Positions 1 to 12,111 of a DNA stretch of 64,000 nucleotides are shown piece by piece. Within the stretch, counting starts at the first letter, position 1. Every line of letters begins with the position of its first letter. The DNA lies in contig WTXD01000059.1 of NCBI GenBank assembly GCA_022496205.1, positions 1 through 64,000 on the forward strand, written 5' to 3'. Under the pieces are notes generated by a model. It was given only the letters and a program-made list of their open reading frames with translations, had not been told where the DNA came from and ran no database searches. The translations under genes and the position numbers were made by a program. The stretch comes from Gloeopeniophorella convolvens (lineage: Eukaryota > Basidiomycota > Agaricomycetes > Russulales).

Positions 1-1223
1 GGGCGTGATAAGAGTGTATTCGGCGCGTCCAGAGTGGTGCACGTGCATCGTCTGAGGGGAGCGCGGGGAAAGGAGTGACAAGGATAAGAGGAGAGAGATC
101 AGTGGAAGGGGAGATGACGAGGCAGCAAGGATCACACACGATAGACTTGTTCGTATGTATCACTCCCACGGGGCTCGAGGCCGTTAGCAAGTAAAAGATG
201 GTCGTCGCGAGTGAGCGCGGCGCGCCCGACGCGTATGGGCTGGGCACCTCCACCTCTTGGCGGTCTGTCTCAGCAAAATAGCCTGCGGGACGCGGGCATC
301 AGGATCGTCGAGAGACACAAACTCAGAGGGCGCACGTACCGCCTTCAGGGTGCGAAATCAAGTTCAGGTCCTGGATCAGGTCTGCAGTGCGTGGTGCAGT
401 AGAGTAGCCCATGCTGGTATGGTGCGTGATGGTGCGTGCAGAAAAGGGTGGTGGGCGGTGTGATAGCAAAATCGCGGAGAAAGATGTTATCAAGGCGGGG
501 ATGATCGGCAGTTGCGCAGGGCCCTCGATCGGCCGAGTTGCAGTGTGGGCGGGTCTGGCGCCATGGCAGTTGGGCCGCGGTGTTTATACGATGAGTCCCT
601 TACCCCAAACAAAAGCAACACTCAGCCGTGCGTCCAAGTTACGTGGAGTGCGGCGCACTAGCACGCGAATAGAGCCGACTTACCAAGCGCGAACAGGCGC
701 GAACTGCGGATCGTTTCAGGAGGTAATCACAAATGGAGCACTCTTCTGCGCCATTTGCGGAAAACCGGTCTGCGGGTAGACAGCTGTAAGCAGTGTTAGT
801 GACTAGCGATATATGGTAAGCAGCAGGATGCCGCAGCCTCGCGTCTGTCGCCGGGGGCTTCCTAGGTGTTCGGTGCCGTCGGCGATAATAATGTGATGTA
901 GTACTAGCCTTGCTTCGTCTTTGCGTGTTCGGCGCCTGTGTGGTTGTTGCGATGCGCCGTAAGAAGACGCTGTGGGGGTTATTTGATGCGCTATGAAACC
1001 AGAGGGGGTTTTCATATATCCAGCGAGAGCAGGCAAGAGCCCAGTGGGCACGGGCACAGACTCGAGTAACCGGCCGTTATGAGCTGGGAGGTATAAAGGA
1101 GGGTTCAAACGTTCGACGTTCGACGTTCATCGATCTTCTGTGGTCCTGGTTCGGTATGTTGACGCTCCCCGCAATTCCGTTAGAGCAGGAGTGAGCGGTA
1201 ACTAAATCATTGTGCAGAGGTCT
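1..1223. other. Stretch without a recognisable gene
   Basis: Only short overlapping reading frames occur on both strands, none with a motif I recognise and none with a coherent exon series. The segment ends at the T-run that marks the 3' tail of the minus-strand LINE next to it. It may be older repeat DNA, but I see no terminal repeats or protein relics to say so. Confidence 0.5.
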
Positions 1224-1409
1224 TTTTTTTTTGTCAGCATTTATATTCCGCAACAGCGAGTCCATCGCAAGACGCGGTCGCACTACATATGTAATACAGT
1301 TTCACAGGGTCTGAGTCAAGGTATGCGTAATCGGGCCGGGCGCAAATAGAAGTAGTAAGTAGTAGTCAAAGTCCGATCGCCGCTAGGGCGTTAGAGTTCC
1401 GAGCCGCTT

Positions 1410-2519
1410 TCACAGCGACAAAGTGGCCATATAGGCCGCAACCACGCGTGGGACCTTCAGGGGGGTTCCGGGGGCTGGCGAGCGGGCACCATCAGGCAGC
1501 GAGTGGCCTCGATGAACTTGGCCAGCGCGGCCCCCCTCCTTTGTTCCGAATATTTTATGCAGCGAGTAGTCGTGGGCGATGGGACGGAGGATGGATCGGC
1601 GGGGTTCGGCGTAGAGTGGGCATGAAGTAAGGACGTGTTCGATGGTCTGAAGTGGTGCGTCCGGACAGTCGCATGACGTGCGTTCTGTCGGTTTCATCAT
1701 GGCGGTGTAAGCACCGCAGAAGGCGTGGCCGGTGAGGAGGCGGGTGAATGTGGAGATGATGGGCCGGGCCGTCTTTGCCGAGTGCATGGCTTGGTAAGCC
1801 GGTGCGAGTTTGCCGTTAGCGGGTTGGGAGACCTCCGCCAAGCATCCGATCGCCGAGAGAGAGCGTGCCAGCGTTGTTCCAAGCAAACGCGGCGCTTCCT
1901 TGTTGGACATTCGCTGATGGAGAGAGTTGGGGTTCTCTCTGATTCGGGAGGAGGGGGAGGAGACGCCGGACTTGGCGAGCTCGTCAGCGCGCTCATTGCC
2001 GAGGATTCCCGTGTGCCCCGGCACCACCGGATTTCCACCGTCAGGTCCTAGAATGAGAGAGATATTATCAATGGTTTGTTTGAACGTTAGGAGTATTTCT
2101 GGGCCACATGAGGGCCGCAGAGTAGATCGTGTGGAGGGATGAAAAAGAGTCCGAAAGAAAAATGACGCGCCGGCAGTCAGGACGTGACGTAAGGCAGTCT
2201 GGGCCATCGTCGCCCCGGCAGCCAGGGCCGCCATCTCCGCGTCGAATATGGTGGCGACGTCCCAAGGGACCGCGCCGTATTGGCCGTTTCCGCTCCCTGA
2301 AAGAAGACGGTCACGCATAACCCGAGTGCATGACTGAATCCCCGTTCGGGTCAAAACGGGAGCCGTCTGTGAAGATAAAGAGTGTGTTCGATGATGATCA
2401 ATGGAGTCGGCTTTGAGCCGGAAGTACATAGGGTTTGCGTGCGTCACCACGGTAGGTATTTGTATCAATGATGAGACGTTTACCCCAGTTGTTGCCGCGA
2501 GCCCATGGGGGCGCGGCAT
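1410..2519 (-). pseudogene. LINE RNase H domain and C-terminus, frame-broken
   Basis: The minus-strand frame holds an RNase H core: a FDAEMAAL segment (about 2245) and, further on, the VPGHTGILGNERADELA segment (about 2030-1980) that is the usual end of RNase H in these elements. Downstream is a cysteine/histidine region with CDCPDA and an ETIEHVLTSCPLY-like sequence (TSCDCPDAPLQTIEHVL), the zinc-knuckle tail typical of Tad-like ORF2 proteins. A second frame overlaps part of the region, so small frameshifts are likely. Confidence 0.8.
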
Positions 2520-4416
2520 ATAGGTTGAGGCGTTCGCCTCCTTGCGCGACTCTGGCGGCTAGTCGGGTGAGGGTGTCTGAATGGGTCGGAACGGGGGATG
2601 GTGATGGGGAGCGGCGGTTCGCCGTCTTCCCAGACACCCCATTCGTTGCCGAGTCGGGAGAGTAGTTGTGATTTCGCGTCTAGCTTGGATAGACGCAAAG
2701 CCATGTTGCTGACGAGCATCTCCAGGCGTAAATCCATGGGGAGGATGCCCGCCAGCATCTGTAGAGGTTCAGTGGGCGTCGTGCGAAACGCGCCCATAGT
2801 GAGTCGGATGCCGTCGTTCATGGCAGTCTGAAGAGAGCGGATGAGGGTTTTTTGTCCTGTGCCCCGGTACCAGACCGGGGCAGCGTATGTTAGGACAGGG
2901 AGGATGATGCCGTTGATGGCCAGCCTCCAGTTGGCGAGGTCTAGGCCGCGGATGGAGTTGCCCAGTATGCGTAGCGCGTGATTGAGCTTTTTGGCCGCGC
3001 GCACATGATTTTCACGTGCTGGTCGAACTTGAGGGTTGGGTCGAAGTAAATGCCGAGGTATCTCACGCAAGTTGACGCGCGTATGATGATGTCAGCATTT
3101 TTCTTCGGAGACCAGACTTTGAGCGCCTTAGGTAAGGTTGCGCGGCTCCAGGGTTTCCTAAAGAAGATGAAGTTCGCTTTTGGACTCCCTCGATTTGGAG
3201 TCCAGCTCGCGTAAGCCAGTCAAGGCAGTCAGCATAAGCGTCTCGTAGTAGGAGTTTGACGCGGGTGAAGTCTGAGCCGCATGCGAATATGTTACCGTCG
3301 TCCATATACATACTAAGCGAAGTGTTCGCCCACTTTCTCCCGATGTGGAGTAGTGGGGAGGCGTAGATGATGGATAAGACGGGTGAGAGCGGGGAGCCTT
3401 GCGGCGTCCCAACCGCCAGGTCTATCGGGTCGCCCGTGTACCCGTTGAAACGGAGTCTGACTTTGCGTTCTGCGAGGAACGATCTGGTCCACTCGCAGGT
3501 CTCGTTGGAGAAACCTAGATCGCGCATGATCTGGATGGCGCGGTCGTGGTTGATATTGTCGAAGAAGCCCTGAATGTCAAAGAGGAGACATCCGGCGACC
3601 AGTCCTTGTTCAGTGGCCGCCTGTATGTCATGTACCATGGCGAGACCGGCGTCCGTGCAGTTGGAGGCATTCCTGCCTCCGAACTGATTGGTGGGGACGA
3701 TGCGGTGGGTGCCTATGTCATGGAGGATTCTGCGCGTCATCACTTTCTCGAGGAGTTTGCCGAAGCACTCTAGTAGAGCGATCGGGCGCCAGTTCTTGAC
3801 CTGTGAGTAGTCAGTCCGGTTCGGTTTGGGTATCATGACGACCATGGCAGTCTTCCATGGTCGGGGGTGATGGCCGAGTCTAAGGCACGCATCAAAGAGT
3901 CGCGTGATCCGGGCCGGGTGGAGGGCCCAGACTCGTTTGATGAGATTGTACGCGTGTCCACTTAGGCCTGGGCAGACCGTTGTGACGCGTCTTTGAGGCA
4001 ATCATCTATCTCTTGTTCGCAGATAGGATGATGTGGTCTCGTTGGGTGGATGGGCGGGTCATCTGGGAACCGAAGCGGGACTTCGGGGGAGTAGCGTTAA
4101 AGCATCTCCTCTGGAACGCGTCAGCGATGAGCGGAGATGAGTCAAGTAGTCGGCCGTCATCCCCTTTGAGGAAAGGGACGTTTTTGAGGCGGCGGCCATG
4201 GCGCCACTTGGCTACTGACCATAGCGTGTCTATGTCAGCGTAGCCGAGAAGTTTGTTGGCCCATTCTCGTTTGGCGACTTTGACTTTCTTCCTCATTTCT
4301 TTCGCAAGGGATTTGCGTTCTTCGTCTGTTTGCGCCTCCCGGACTAGCTTGACGGCTGCTTGGCACTCAGGGTTCCACCATTTGGATTCGAACTTAGACG
4401 GTTTACGCTTGTTCAT
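2480..4416 (-). pseudogene. LINE reverse transcriptase, frame-broken
   Basis: The 4416-4006 frame has a basic leader with a WWNPEC motif, as seen between endonuclease and RT in Tad-type elements. The 4001-3063 frame (312 codons) has the RT core: IPKPN and NWRPIALLECFGKLLEK (motif 1), TPQGSPLSPVL (motif B) and the active-site box YMDDG around 3298-3312. A thumb-like region continues in another frame at 3070-2480. Since the frame changes at about 4003 and 3065, an intact polyprotein is not encoded. The YMDD-type catalytic box itself is preserved. Confidence 0.85.
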
Positions 4417-4483
4417 TGATGCCGCGAGTGCGGTGTCAATGTCGTAAGTGAGGCTCTCTGCCTCGCCGTCCAGTTGCCATTGG

Positions 4484-4929
4484 TTATGAGCGGGACTGAG
4501 TCAGCCGGCCGAATGGGGAAGTTTTCGGCCCATTTGTCGGCATAGTCCGGGTCGAAGACGTAACCGGTGGGCCGGGTTCGTCTTCGAAGTCTTCTGGCGA
4601 CGCAAGTGGTTGCGCGTGGATGAGAAGTGCCGAGTGGTCCGAGCCTAGGCTCGCGGCACGGTCTACGCTGTGGTTGACGAAAGTACGGTTAATGCGTGCC
4701 TGTAGGTTCTCCCACATGAGGTCGATGACAGAATCTCTTTGGTCACCTTCCCCCAGCGAGTCGTGACACCGGGTTCATTGATGAGGTTGAGGAAGTTGAG
4801 TTCCGCCCAGTCCAGTAGGTTGGACGAGTCCTCCGGGTTACCCAGGCGAGTCCCAGGCGTTTTGCCAGTCTTTGACTTTCCACATCGTTCCCACGCCCCG
4901 GTAAGGCGGTCCGTCGGACCACTCTTCAT
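4484..4929 (-). pseudogene. LINE endonuclease C-terminal fragment
   Basis: Two overlapping minus-strand frames give the end of an APE-type LINE endonuclease. One carries a W-(A/E)-LNFLNLI segment followed by a TRWG motif; the next carries an IDLMWENL-like segment and then a GSDHSALLI motif. The SDH triplet is the usual catalytic end of the endonuclease/exonuclease/phosphatase fold. The frame changes near 4700, so it is broken. It lies directly upstream of the reverse transcriptase in the element's direction. Confidence 0.7.
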
Positions 4930-4959
4930 TTCGAACTCAGACTTTATTGTTTTATCTTG

Positions 4960-7935
4960 AACGCTTTTGTCATTTCTTGTATGTAATCAAATCAGTAATA
5001 TACTATGAGTAATGTGTCTGCACCAGTGTGTCTGTGTCTGGGAGGACGAGGGAAGGGGGATGGGGGATGGGGGACACACACCTCCTCCTCCTCCTCCCCC
5101 TTACCTTCCCGAAAATGGCAACATTTGACATCCCTGTCGGTCCCGCGCTCAGTGACATCACACGCCATGCCGGCCGAAGGCGCCGTACCGATGACCCGGC
5201 CACCTCCCGTCGCAAAGGGAGCATCGCGTACGACCGGGAAAAAGGCGGGATGCATTTGGAATGGCTAAATCTTGATGCATTCAAAGCCTGGCTTGCTGCC
5301 GAAGAACATCAACACGGCGTGGAGTTCATTTCACACCAGACCGAACGCCCGGAGCCATCCGATAGCCCAATCTGGCTGGAGCGGCGTACCCTCAAATGTT
5401 CCCGAGAGGGCTCGGGGGGCGTGAGGTTCAAACGTTACAAGAAGAAGCACGACTGGAATCGGAAGATTCCCACCAAGCACACGGGCTGCGGGGCGCGCAT
5501 CACCATCAAACTCTATCCGCACGTCCAGACCGTGCTTGGCAAGTACGAGGCCGAGCACGACCACGAGATCGGAAATGAAAACCTTATATTCATCCGCCTC
5601 TCGGGCCAGTATGGGAGAAGATCATGGCGTTGGTACACACAGGAGTGGAGGGTAAAGCGATAGTGAGTCACTAGATCTAATCATTCATTTCGTTAATCTG
5701 ACGGCTGTTTAGCTTAAGCAGATCCGCGAATCGACCACCCCGACAGAGCGCGATCATTATATCACTATGCGCGATATTAGTCGTATCCGTCGCATCGTCG
5801 AGAGCGACGAGATTCGATTCGATGAGAACGACGCGATCTCGGCAAGCGTTTGGGTTGAGCAGCTTCGTAAGGGCGGAGATCTGGTGTTCCTGAAGGACAA
5901 AACAGATCCTGTCCCAGAAGGATCTCTGCTAGCACAGGAGACCTTTGTGCTCTGCATTCAAACCCAATTCCAGCAATCCATGTTCACTCTACTGGGAGGT
6001 GATTTCCTGGCAATAGATGCCACCCACAACACTACACAGTACTCTGGCCTCCAGCTGTTTACCCTGATTATCAGAGATCATTGGGGCCATGGTACGCTTC
6101 AGATTTCATTTCCCTTCATTTCCGCTTAATTTGGCGTTGGCAGGTGTTCCCGCTGCCTGGATGCTGTCATCTAGCGGCACCCAGGCAACCATTCTCCATT
6201 TTCTCAATTTAGTAAAGTCTTGGAACCCGTCCGTTACACCAAAGATCGTCATGACCGATCGCGATCAAGCGCAAATGAACGCGATCAAGGTCGCCTTCCC
6301 TGGCTGCACAATGCTGCTATGCTGGTGGCACGTCCTGCGTGCGATTCGGACGCATTTCAATACAACCGCGTTCCCGGAGCTCTGGGCATTGATTCGAAAA
6401 TGGGTGAGAACGGCCGATCGAGATCAATTCTTCACCTGGTGGGATCAGATCAGAACCGATCCCTCGGTTCCCCAAAGCATGATCGATTATCTGCAGCTGA
6501 ACTGGATGACCGTCCTCCCTCAATGGACGGGATGGTCGCGGTTACACCGCACGATCTTTCAAGAGGGTGATACGAACATGCTTATCGAGGCGTAAGTAGT
6601 CTTATCGGTCCGAGATTAGGCAAGATCGGTGCAAATCTAATGTTATATCCCCTAGATATCACCATGTACTCAAATCTACTTGGCTGGATGGGAAGCGAAA
6701 TCGCCGAGTCGATCATCTCCTCCATACCTTGGTGGAGAACATGCTGCCGACGTACGAGAACCGTCACCGCCGCCAAGGGCTTGGTTTCGAAGGTCCCAAC
6801 TTGGCTGATGCTCGGCGCGCCAGATCATGAAGCGCGCCGCGGAGATGAAGACCGACGTCCAGCTATTGGACGACGGGCGGTATTACGTGCGATCCGCATC
6901 GAATACATCCCATATGTATTATGTCGATCTCGGCCGAGCGGCCTGTGACTGCCTAGATTGGCCGCGCATCCGTTTTTGCAAGCACATCGCCGCCGTCCAG
7001 CTGTCGGTCGGTGTGCAGGCGGAGCCAATCAGAGCCGTGGCGCCACTCCCGAAGATCCCCTCGCTGCTTTCGGTACTCACGCACACGCCCGAGGTCCACA
7101 AGGAGAAATCAAAGAAGATGCTGGAACATGTAATATCCCTGTCTACGGCGCTCCTCAGTGACGACGCTGTGCCTTCATCTCCGACATCGGTTCGATCGCT
7201 CCAGGCGATCGAGTCACACGTTATGGCGTACGACGGCGCGGCGCGCTCAGCGGGTAGTGCACTTCCAGAAAAGGAGGTTATTGCCCCCAACCAGCACTCC
7301 TGGCCCGAGACCGCCGAGCGAATGGGGGCAAAGGCGGCGCAGAAGCACACCAAAAGGCGCCGACCCAGCGACGCAGCTAACCAACCAAGTGCGACGGAGC
7401 GCATCGGCGAGCTGAACCGCAAGGCGCCTCGCATCAAGAACACCGACCCATACGGCGGTGGCCAAGATTCTGGGAAGAATGCCGCCACCGATGCACAGTC
7501 GGCCGCCAACAACATTGCTGCACGCGCCCACGCAGCAAATCCGAATCTCCCACCCCCTCCCTCGCAGCCCAAGCGCGGCCGAAAGCGAGCCGACGCAACG
7601 CCAGCGCCGACGCCATCCGCTCCCCCACCCCTACCTGCGACCCCGCGCATTCCAGCGCTTCCCGCATTGCTGTCACACGCTCCTAATCCGGCCCCTATCA
7701 CGTACAATTACGCACTTAGTCAGTTTCTTCCAGTCCGGCACAATCCCCTCCCTCCCTCCCCTACAGCTATTACCCCCCTAGTACACAGTAGTAGTTAGTA
7801 CTTAGATGTGAATAAAAAGCGATTTGTCATTGATATTACACAGTGTGAAAAGGTGTTGTCATCCCAATTACTCATTGTCAAAAAGCGTTGTCATTCACAC
7901 TACACATGCAATATAAAATAATTTATTGTTATAAC
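4960..7935 (+). mobile_element. MULE-type DNA transposon
   Basis: The interval holds one transposase gene (5115-7798) followed by an AT-rich tail in which a motif close to GCG(A)TTGTCATT..TACACA is repeated at about 7817-7850 and 7881-7908, with a related form before the gene at about 4961-4985. Such subterminal repeats are common in MULE elements. I could not fix terminal inverted repeats or a 9-bp target-site duplication, so the outer limits are approximate. The left edge abuts the truncated LINE. Confidence 0.55.
5115..7798 (+). pseudogene. MULE transposase with FAR1-like and SWIM zinc fingers, probably inactive
   Basis: Exon 1 (5115-5662) has a FAR1/WRKY-GCM1-like DNA-binding domain: Cys near CSREG, TGCGARI, and the final HDHEIG. 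Exons 2-4 (5713-6091, 6144-6591, from 6656) form the MULE DDE domain: first Asp in AIDATHNTT, second Asp in VMTDRDQ, the CWWH motif, and Glu in the IEAYHHVLKS segment. A SWIM finger (CDC..CKH) lies around 6943-6990, then a Pro/Ala-rich basic tail. The introns are 50-64 nt. Reading must shift frame near 5608 and again near 6815, where a TGA at 6828-6830 stops the frame just before the segment holding SWIM. Unless these are sequence errors, the gene is dead. The start was chosen as the first Met next to conserved sequence. Confidence 0.75.
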
Positions 7936-8039
7936 CCTAATCCTAACTTACTCGGAAGATCACCGGTGGCCGGCCGGAAACCGGCCCCGGAGGCGTGGGA
8001 ACGATGTGGAAAGTACGCAACTCGTTTTGCCCGCTCCCG

Positions 8040-8160
8040 GGCCGGCTGGCAGCAGCTGCTTCTATATTGGGTGAGCGCTGTCCGGGGCGTGACCGGAGAG
8101 CTTGCATCGTTCGAGCCCTTGACCTGCTTGTAAACCTGCACGAGTGGAGATGACAGCGAG
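8040..8160. repeat. Dispersed repeat with tRNA 3'-half-like sequence, copy 1
   Basis: This segment shares the strings TGCTTCTATATTGGGT, GCGC.GTCCGG and CTTGACCTGCTTGTAAA with copies at 11400-11490 and 19405-19500. On the minus strand it reads AGCAGGTCAAGGG(T/C)TCGAAC, which resembles a tRNA variable loop plus T-arm (B box). No A box or cloverleaf is visible, so it is not called as a tRNA gene. It lies in the 3' flank of FAD locus A. Confidence 0.55.
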
Positions 8161-8613
8161 ATGCAGAACTTGGATGCGGGCGGCACGGCAGGCGCGAGGG
8201 CAGGACGTAGCGTGAGACTTTTTCCTTCGGATTTGTTTTCTTGTTGTTTTCTGGCATGCAATTTCTCGCCGGCACCGTGAAGGAGGGTGCGAGCATACGG
8301 CTGGCCCGCACGATACAGGCAGCTCCTGGCCCGAATCTGCAAGGTATTGTGGTGCTAGCGATCTTACTCTTCCGCGGTCTGTTTGAGGCCCGCGATCAGT
8401 CGATGTACTCAGGATCAGTGCGTGTCCCAGAGATACGTGACAATGTCGGCCGCATTTATTATGAACCCTCCACACCACAAATCCTCCATTCAATCTGAAT
8501 CGACGCCGGCAATGGATTGAAAGCATTCGGTACCGTAAGAGTAAGAGATACTATCACTGTGATATCTGTGTCAAATCATTGTGAGACTCCATTGACATCG
8601 TCAGAGCTAAACG

Positions 8614-10530
8614 TTAAACCTTGAAGCCACCAGCGAGACCCATCACATCCTCTGAATCAATTTCCTTCTTTATCGCCCGCAGCCGTGGCAGGTTCTCCCC
8701 GTAGAGAAGCTCGACCGGCGTATCGAAAAGCGCATAATTGATATACGGCGATGCGTCAGACACATTCTGCCCTTCTGCAAGCGCCGCAGCGGAATGGTGT
8801 CGGTGCTCTCGCGCAATGACTGCGCCATTGTATTGTCGAGCGAGGCGTTGGACCATAGATATTCAATCGCGCTTGGGAACAGAGCAAATGAACGATCTGG
8901 AGGGAACGCAGAGTCAGACCCGTGAGAGAAGACCCCTGTTGAAAGGTTCCATGGCAATTCCGACTGATACATTTGCATCGAGTGGCGTGAGCTGTTTCCC
9001 CAGAACTGAAACAGGTCATATCAAGACTGATAGCATAGACGCACTACCACTCACCAGAGTCTCATTGCAAGAACGTCGAGAATGGCGGGCGCTGTATTGG
9101 GTGAGTGAGACACCGCTGTAGAAACCACTGCGCACGCGGTCAGGATAATTGGAGCACTCATGGCAAGGGGTACCAACTGACCGAAGGCCAGGTGCAGGGT
9201 TTGTGGAATTTCCGCTCAAGACAAATCGGCAAACGATCTGGTGGAGACGTCGCTCGACACAGTTGGGATGGATAGCAAGTTATCGAAGAGGCCTGCAGGC
9301 GGCGTGGGCGCGTCGTAGAAAACGAGGGCAATAGGTGAAACCTGTCAACGATAAGTCCAGCTATTTGTTGGTCATCCCAGAGTAGAAAGACGGACTGCTC
9401 CAGATGCGTAAGCGAATTCACCAACAAGTGCAGCTTTCGTATCATTATTCTGCGCAACCTTGGAAAATGCTTGATTGAACGCGTCGAGTTTGTCGGGGCT
9501 ATAGATAAGAGTGCCCGCCTGTGGATTGACAATCAGTCGTCTAGCTCATCCACGCGATATGATGACGGACCCAAACTTGGCCCTGTGGGTAGGATTCAGG
9601 GTGAATTTAGTGACAATTCCCTTTGGAGCGGTGAGCCTTGAACCCAAACACACTGTATCAACTACATACAAAGTTATTCATTCCTCCCTTCAAGATACGT
9701 CAGCGTCACGGTTCCCAGAGATCACGATGACTCACTCTCAACGCGAACCAGAGATCCTCATCCTCAGAAGTCACAGTGTGAACGTCCCATTGGGCCAGAA
9801 CAACCTCGATCCCCACTATATTATCTATCCCGAGACCGAACTGCGAACTCTTGTACGAGTAGCCTGGACACATCGATCATTGGAACCGGGAGGGAAGAGA
9901 TAAAACTTACCAGCGCCGAGAAGTAGGCCTCCGACGCCAACACCTGGGATCCGGCCTCCGATGACAACTACCCCAGCTGACTCGAGTGCGGCGTAAACTT
10001 CATCCCACGTAAGACCAGGCCCGACTTCCAACGGTACCGGCAGTAGAGTTGACCGTGATATTGCGGAAGCGAGCCATCGATATCTGAACGCCCGAGGTGG
10101 ACGAGAATCTTGGATTCGATGCGTGGCCTCCACTCTTGACAGCAAAAGGGGTGCGCGTCGAGTTTATGATGCGCAGCTGTAGTATACTCTGGTGAGCAAT
10201 AGCCGATACATGCATCGATGACTTACGATTGCGCCTATATCTTGCGCCGAACCAGGCTCGACGGAGCACGTCGAAGCAGCAGAGCTTGAGGCGAATGCAT
10301 GAGCATTGTCAGCAGTATACCCCGGAGATGCTTTCGCCTTGCGTAAGCATGATATGCGGGGCCAACGAGGAAGGATAAATACGAGGGAAGAACACCTCCG
10401 ACGCGTTGGAGATCGTCGCAGCAATTTGCTTGCAAGTGGCATCGATGTCACCATTCGCAGGTGTAGTGACTTGCCCGCGAACGATGGAGGAGAACGAGAG
10501 AGCGTAGGTGAGGAGTGCTAACGAAAGCAT
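8614..10530 (-). pseudogene. FAD-linked oxidoreductase locus A (decayed)
   Basis: The locus has the full exon plan of the family: signal peptide beginning MLSLALLTYALSF, a cysteine-containing segment, the KSGGHASNP flavin-attachment motif (about 10130), the GGRIPGVGVGG loop, and the C-terminus ending MGLAGGFKV. Compared with its intact sisters it has a one-base insertion at about 10028 (after the AGTV motif), one-base losses near 9594, 8992 and 8791, and a compensating minus-one/plus-one pair near 9777 and 9796 that turns LPNGT into an unrelated five-residue stretch. Each is supported by comparison with locus B, C or D. No plausible intron hides them. It was probably a secreted flavoprotein and is now a pseudogene. 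Confidence 0.8.
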
Positions 10531-10573
10531 AGCTGGGCCGTCGTCTGACAAGTGAACTGCAGGCTTGGCTAGC

Positions 10574-10580
10574 TTTTATA
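10574..10580 (-). promoter_or_regulatory. TATA box of locus A
   Basis: TATAAAA on the minus strand, about 45 nt upstream of the start codon at 10530. The same box in the same sequence context is present before B, C and D. Confidence 0.6.
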
Positions 10581-12111
10581 CCGGGTAGACGAAGTTCGCT
10601 GATGCGACCCATGATGACGAAAGTGCATGAAACGAGGATACCCGACTGGGTTCGTAACGTGCAGGTGTCATGAGCAGACGCGCCCATATTCATTTTCCGC
10701 AAAGACTGGGTGAGCATGGGGACGTTGAGCAGTAGAGCCGGGGGTTAACATTGCCGGTCGAATGAGTAACAATCTCCCCGATATTAGGTGATGCAAGGCG
10801 CCATGATGGTGACTGCGCATACCCTAAGGACATAGAATGCCGCCGAGCGTCAAAGGGTGAGCACTTCAACAGGAGTTGAGAAATTGTTTGCTCTTTTAGA
10901 AACAAGCGAACGCACCGCAAATAGCCAATATCGTCAGAACGTGGCGGCCGATTACGGCGAGTACTGCGGAGTGTTTTGGTGCGTTCGATCATGAAGATAC
11001 TTACGGCACCCAAACCGGCATTCCCTGGTCACACTCAACTCCCTTCGGTGGAGAAATCGGAGGAAAGATATAGTAGCAGCGAAAATGAGGGCATCCAGCT
11101 GATAGAACCGCTTTTTCTAATCATCCGTCCGAGTCAGCAAATCGACCGAATTTCATAGAATGATGAGTAGCGATGAACAACGGTTCTTACATAGACGCCA
11201 GTTCATGCTTGTCTACAATGGAGTAAGTACGCTAGAGAAGATTGTCGCGAACCGGCTGAGTCAAGATTAGCGCCGCTATGAGGCGCGCGCCGGCGGCAAA
11301 ATTGGTGACTTCAGGTGGCCTTAGCCCATTGGTCCGCCTGGGCCCTGGGTAACCTGGAGGACTCCGAATCGCACTCGCAGTGCCGCCGGCTCGCGGGCTG
11401 GCAGCGGCTGCTTCTAAGTATATTGGGTAAGCGCAGTCCGGCGGCGTGCGCAGCCTTGACCTGCTTGTAAATCTACACAAGTGGAGATGGCAGGGGATGA
11501 TCAGTGCTTGTAATGCCTACAGGGCTTGCCATGCCTTAACTGCGCAGGAACTCATCCTATTGATGTTCTGCACGCTAAGGTGTAGTCGACAAGACAAGGG
11601 CTGAGGAACCTCGTCTAGGAGGATCCTTGGCCAAAAGATGCGCTAGGCTTAGTAATAACTATATATGTCTTACATAATACAGTCCCACAGGGCGGGCTGG
11701 GCGTGGCAGTAGTAGCAGTGCATGGGCCAGGGCAGTGCACGGTGGGACGGTGGTAACGGGTGGGGCCGGGAGGTGCAGAGGCAAGCAACAAGCATGCTGC
11801 ACAGCGGGAAGCGGGGGACAAAGGATGGCGGAGGATGGCGGGCGAGATGCGGGCGGGTAGGGCGTAGCGTACCTCAATTGGTGGGACTTTTGGCAGCTCG
11901 CGCAGCCTCGCGGCCTGGCAGGGCGCGACTTTCTCTTCAGATAGAAGATAGTAGATGGTCCACCAGCGAGACTGACCGGAGCGTTTTTGAGATTCCACGC
12001 CACGAATCCTCCATTTCCGAATCGACGCACAATGGATTCAGTACCGTGAGAGATACTATCAATATTACTATGACAAGCGTGTCAAGCAATCACGAGACTC
12101 CAATGTCGGAG
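10581..12111. repeat. Duplicated flank between FAD loci A and B
   Basis: There is no gene here. The first part is the 5' flank of locus A and is similar to the 5' flanks of B (14093-14960), C (18329-19250) and, inverted, D (about 31900-32740). Shared marks include a CAGCCTATCGACCGAA-like string and the GTTCTTACATAGACGCCAGTT string. The second part (from about 11683) is the 3' flank of B and shares GGGACTTTTGGCAG with the flanks at 15602 and, inverted, about 35030. The duplication unit thus included both flanks of the gene. Confidence 0.65.
11400..11490. repeat. Dispersed repeat with tRNA 3'-half-like sequence, copy 2
   Basis: It contains the core strings GGCTGCTTCTA..TATTGGGTAAGCGCAGTCCGG and CCTTGACCTGCTTGTAAA found in copies 1 and 3, but lacks the TCGAAC core. 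Its place upstream of locus A shows that the repeat travels with the duplicated flanks. Confidence 0.5.

Larger units (their letters stand above)
1224..4960 (-). mobile_element. 5'-truncated non-LTR retrotransposon (LINE, Tad-like) with RNase H
   Basis: Reading along the minus strand there is the C-terminal part of an endonuclease (about 4930-4484), a reverse transcriptase (about 4416-2480), an RNase H domain (about 2300-1410), a short 3' UTR, and an A-run (T-run at about 1224-1233 on the plus strand). This order is that of fungal Tad/L1-type LINEs that carry an RNase H. The N-terminal endonuclease and any ORF1 are missing, so the copy is 5'-truncated. The coding region is split over several frames, so it is dead as read. 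I found no clear target-site duplication. The last 25 or so bases before the A-run also occur at the end of a 174-bp insertion at 54575-54748, which supports this 3' boundary. Confidence 0.85.

Noticed and set aside
1410..2519. Stand-alone cellular RNase H gene
   Set aside because: It is directly downstream of a reverse transcriptase and endonuclease remnant on the same strand and ends in a LINE-type tail, so it belongs to the retrotransposon.
7930..7950. Interstitial telomere repeat (AACCCTAATCCTAAC)
   Set aside because: Only two imperfect units; can arise by chance in AT-rich DNA.
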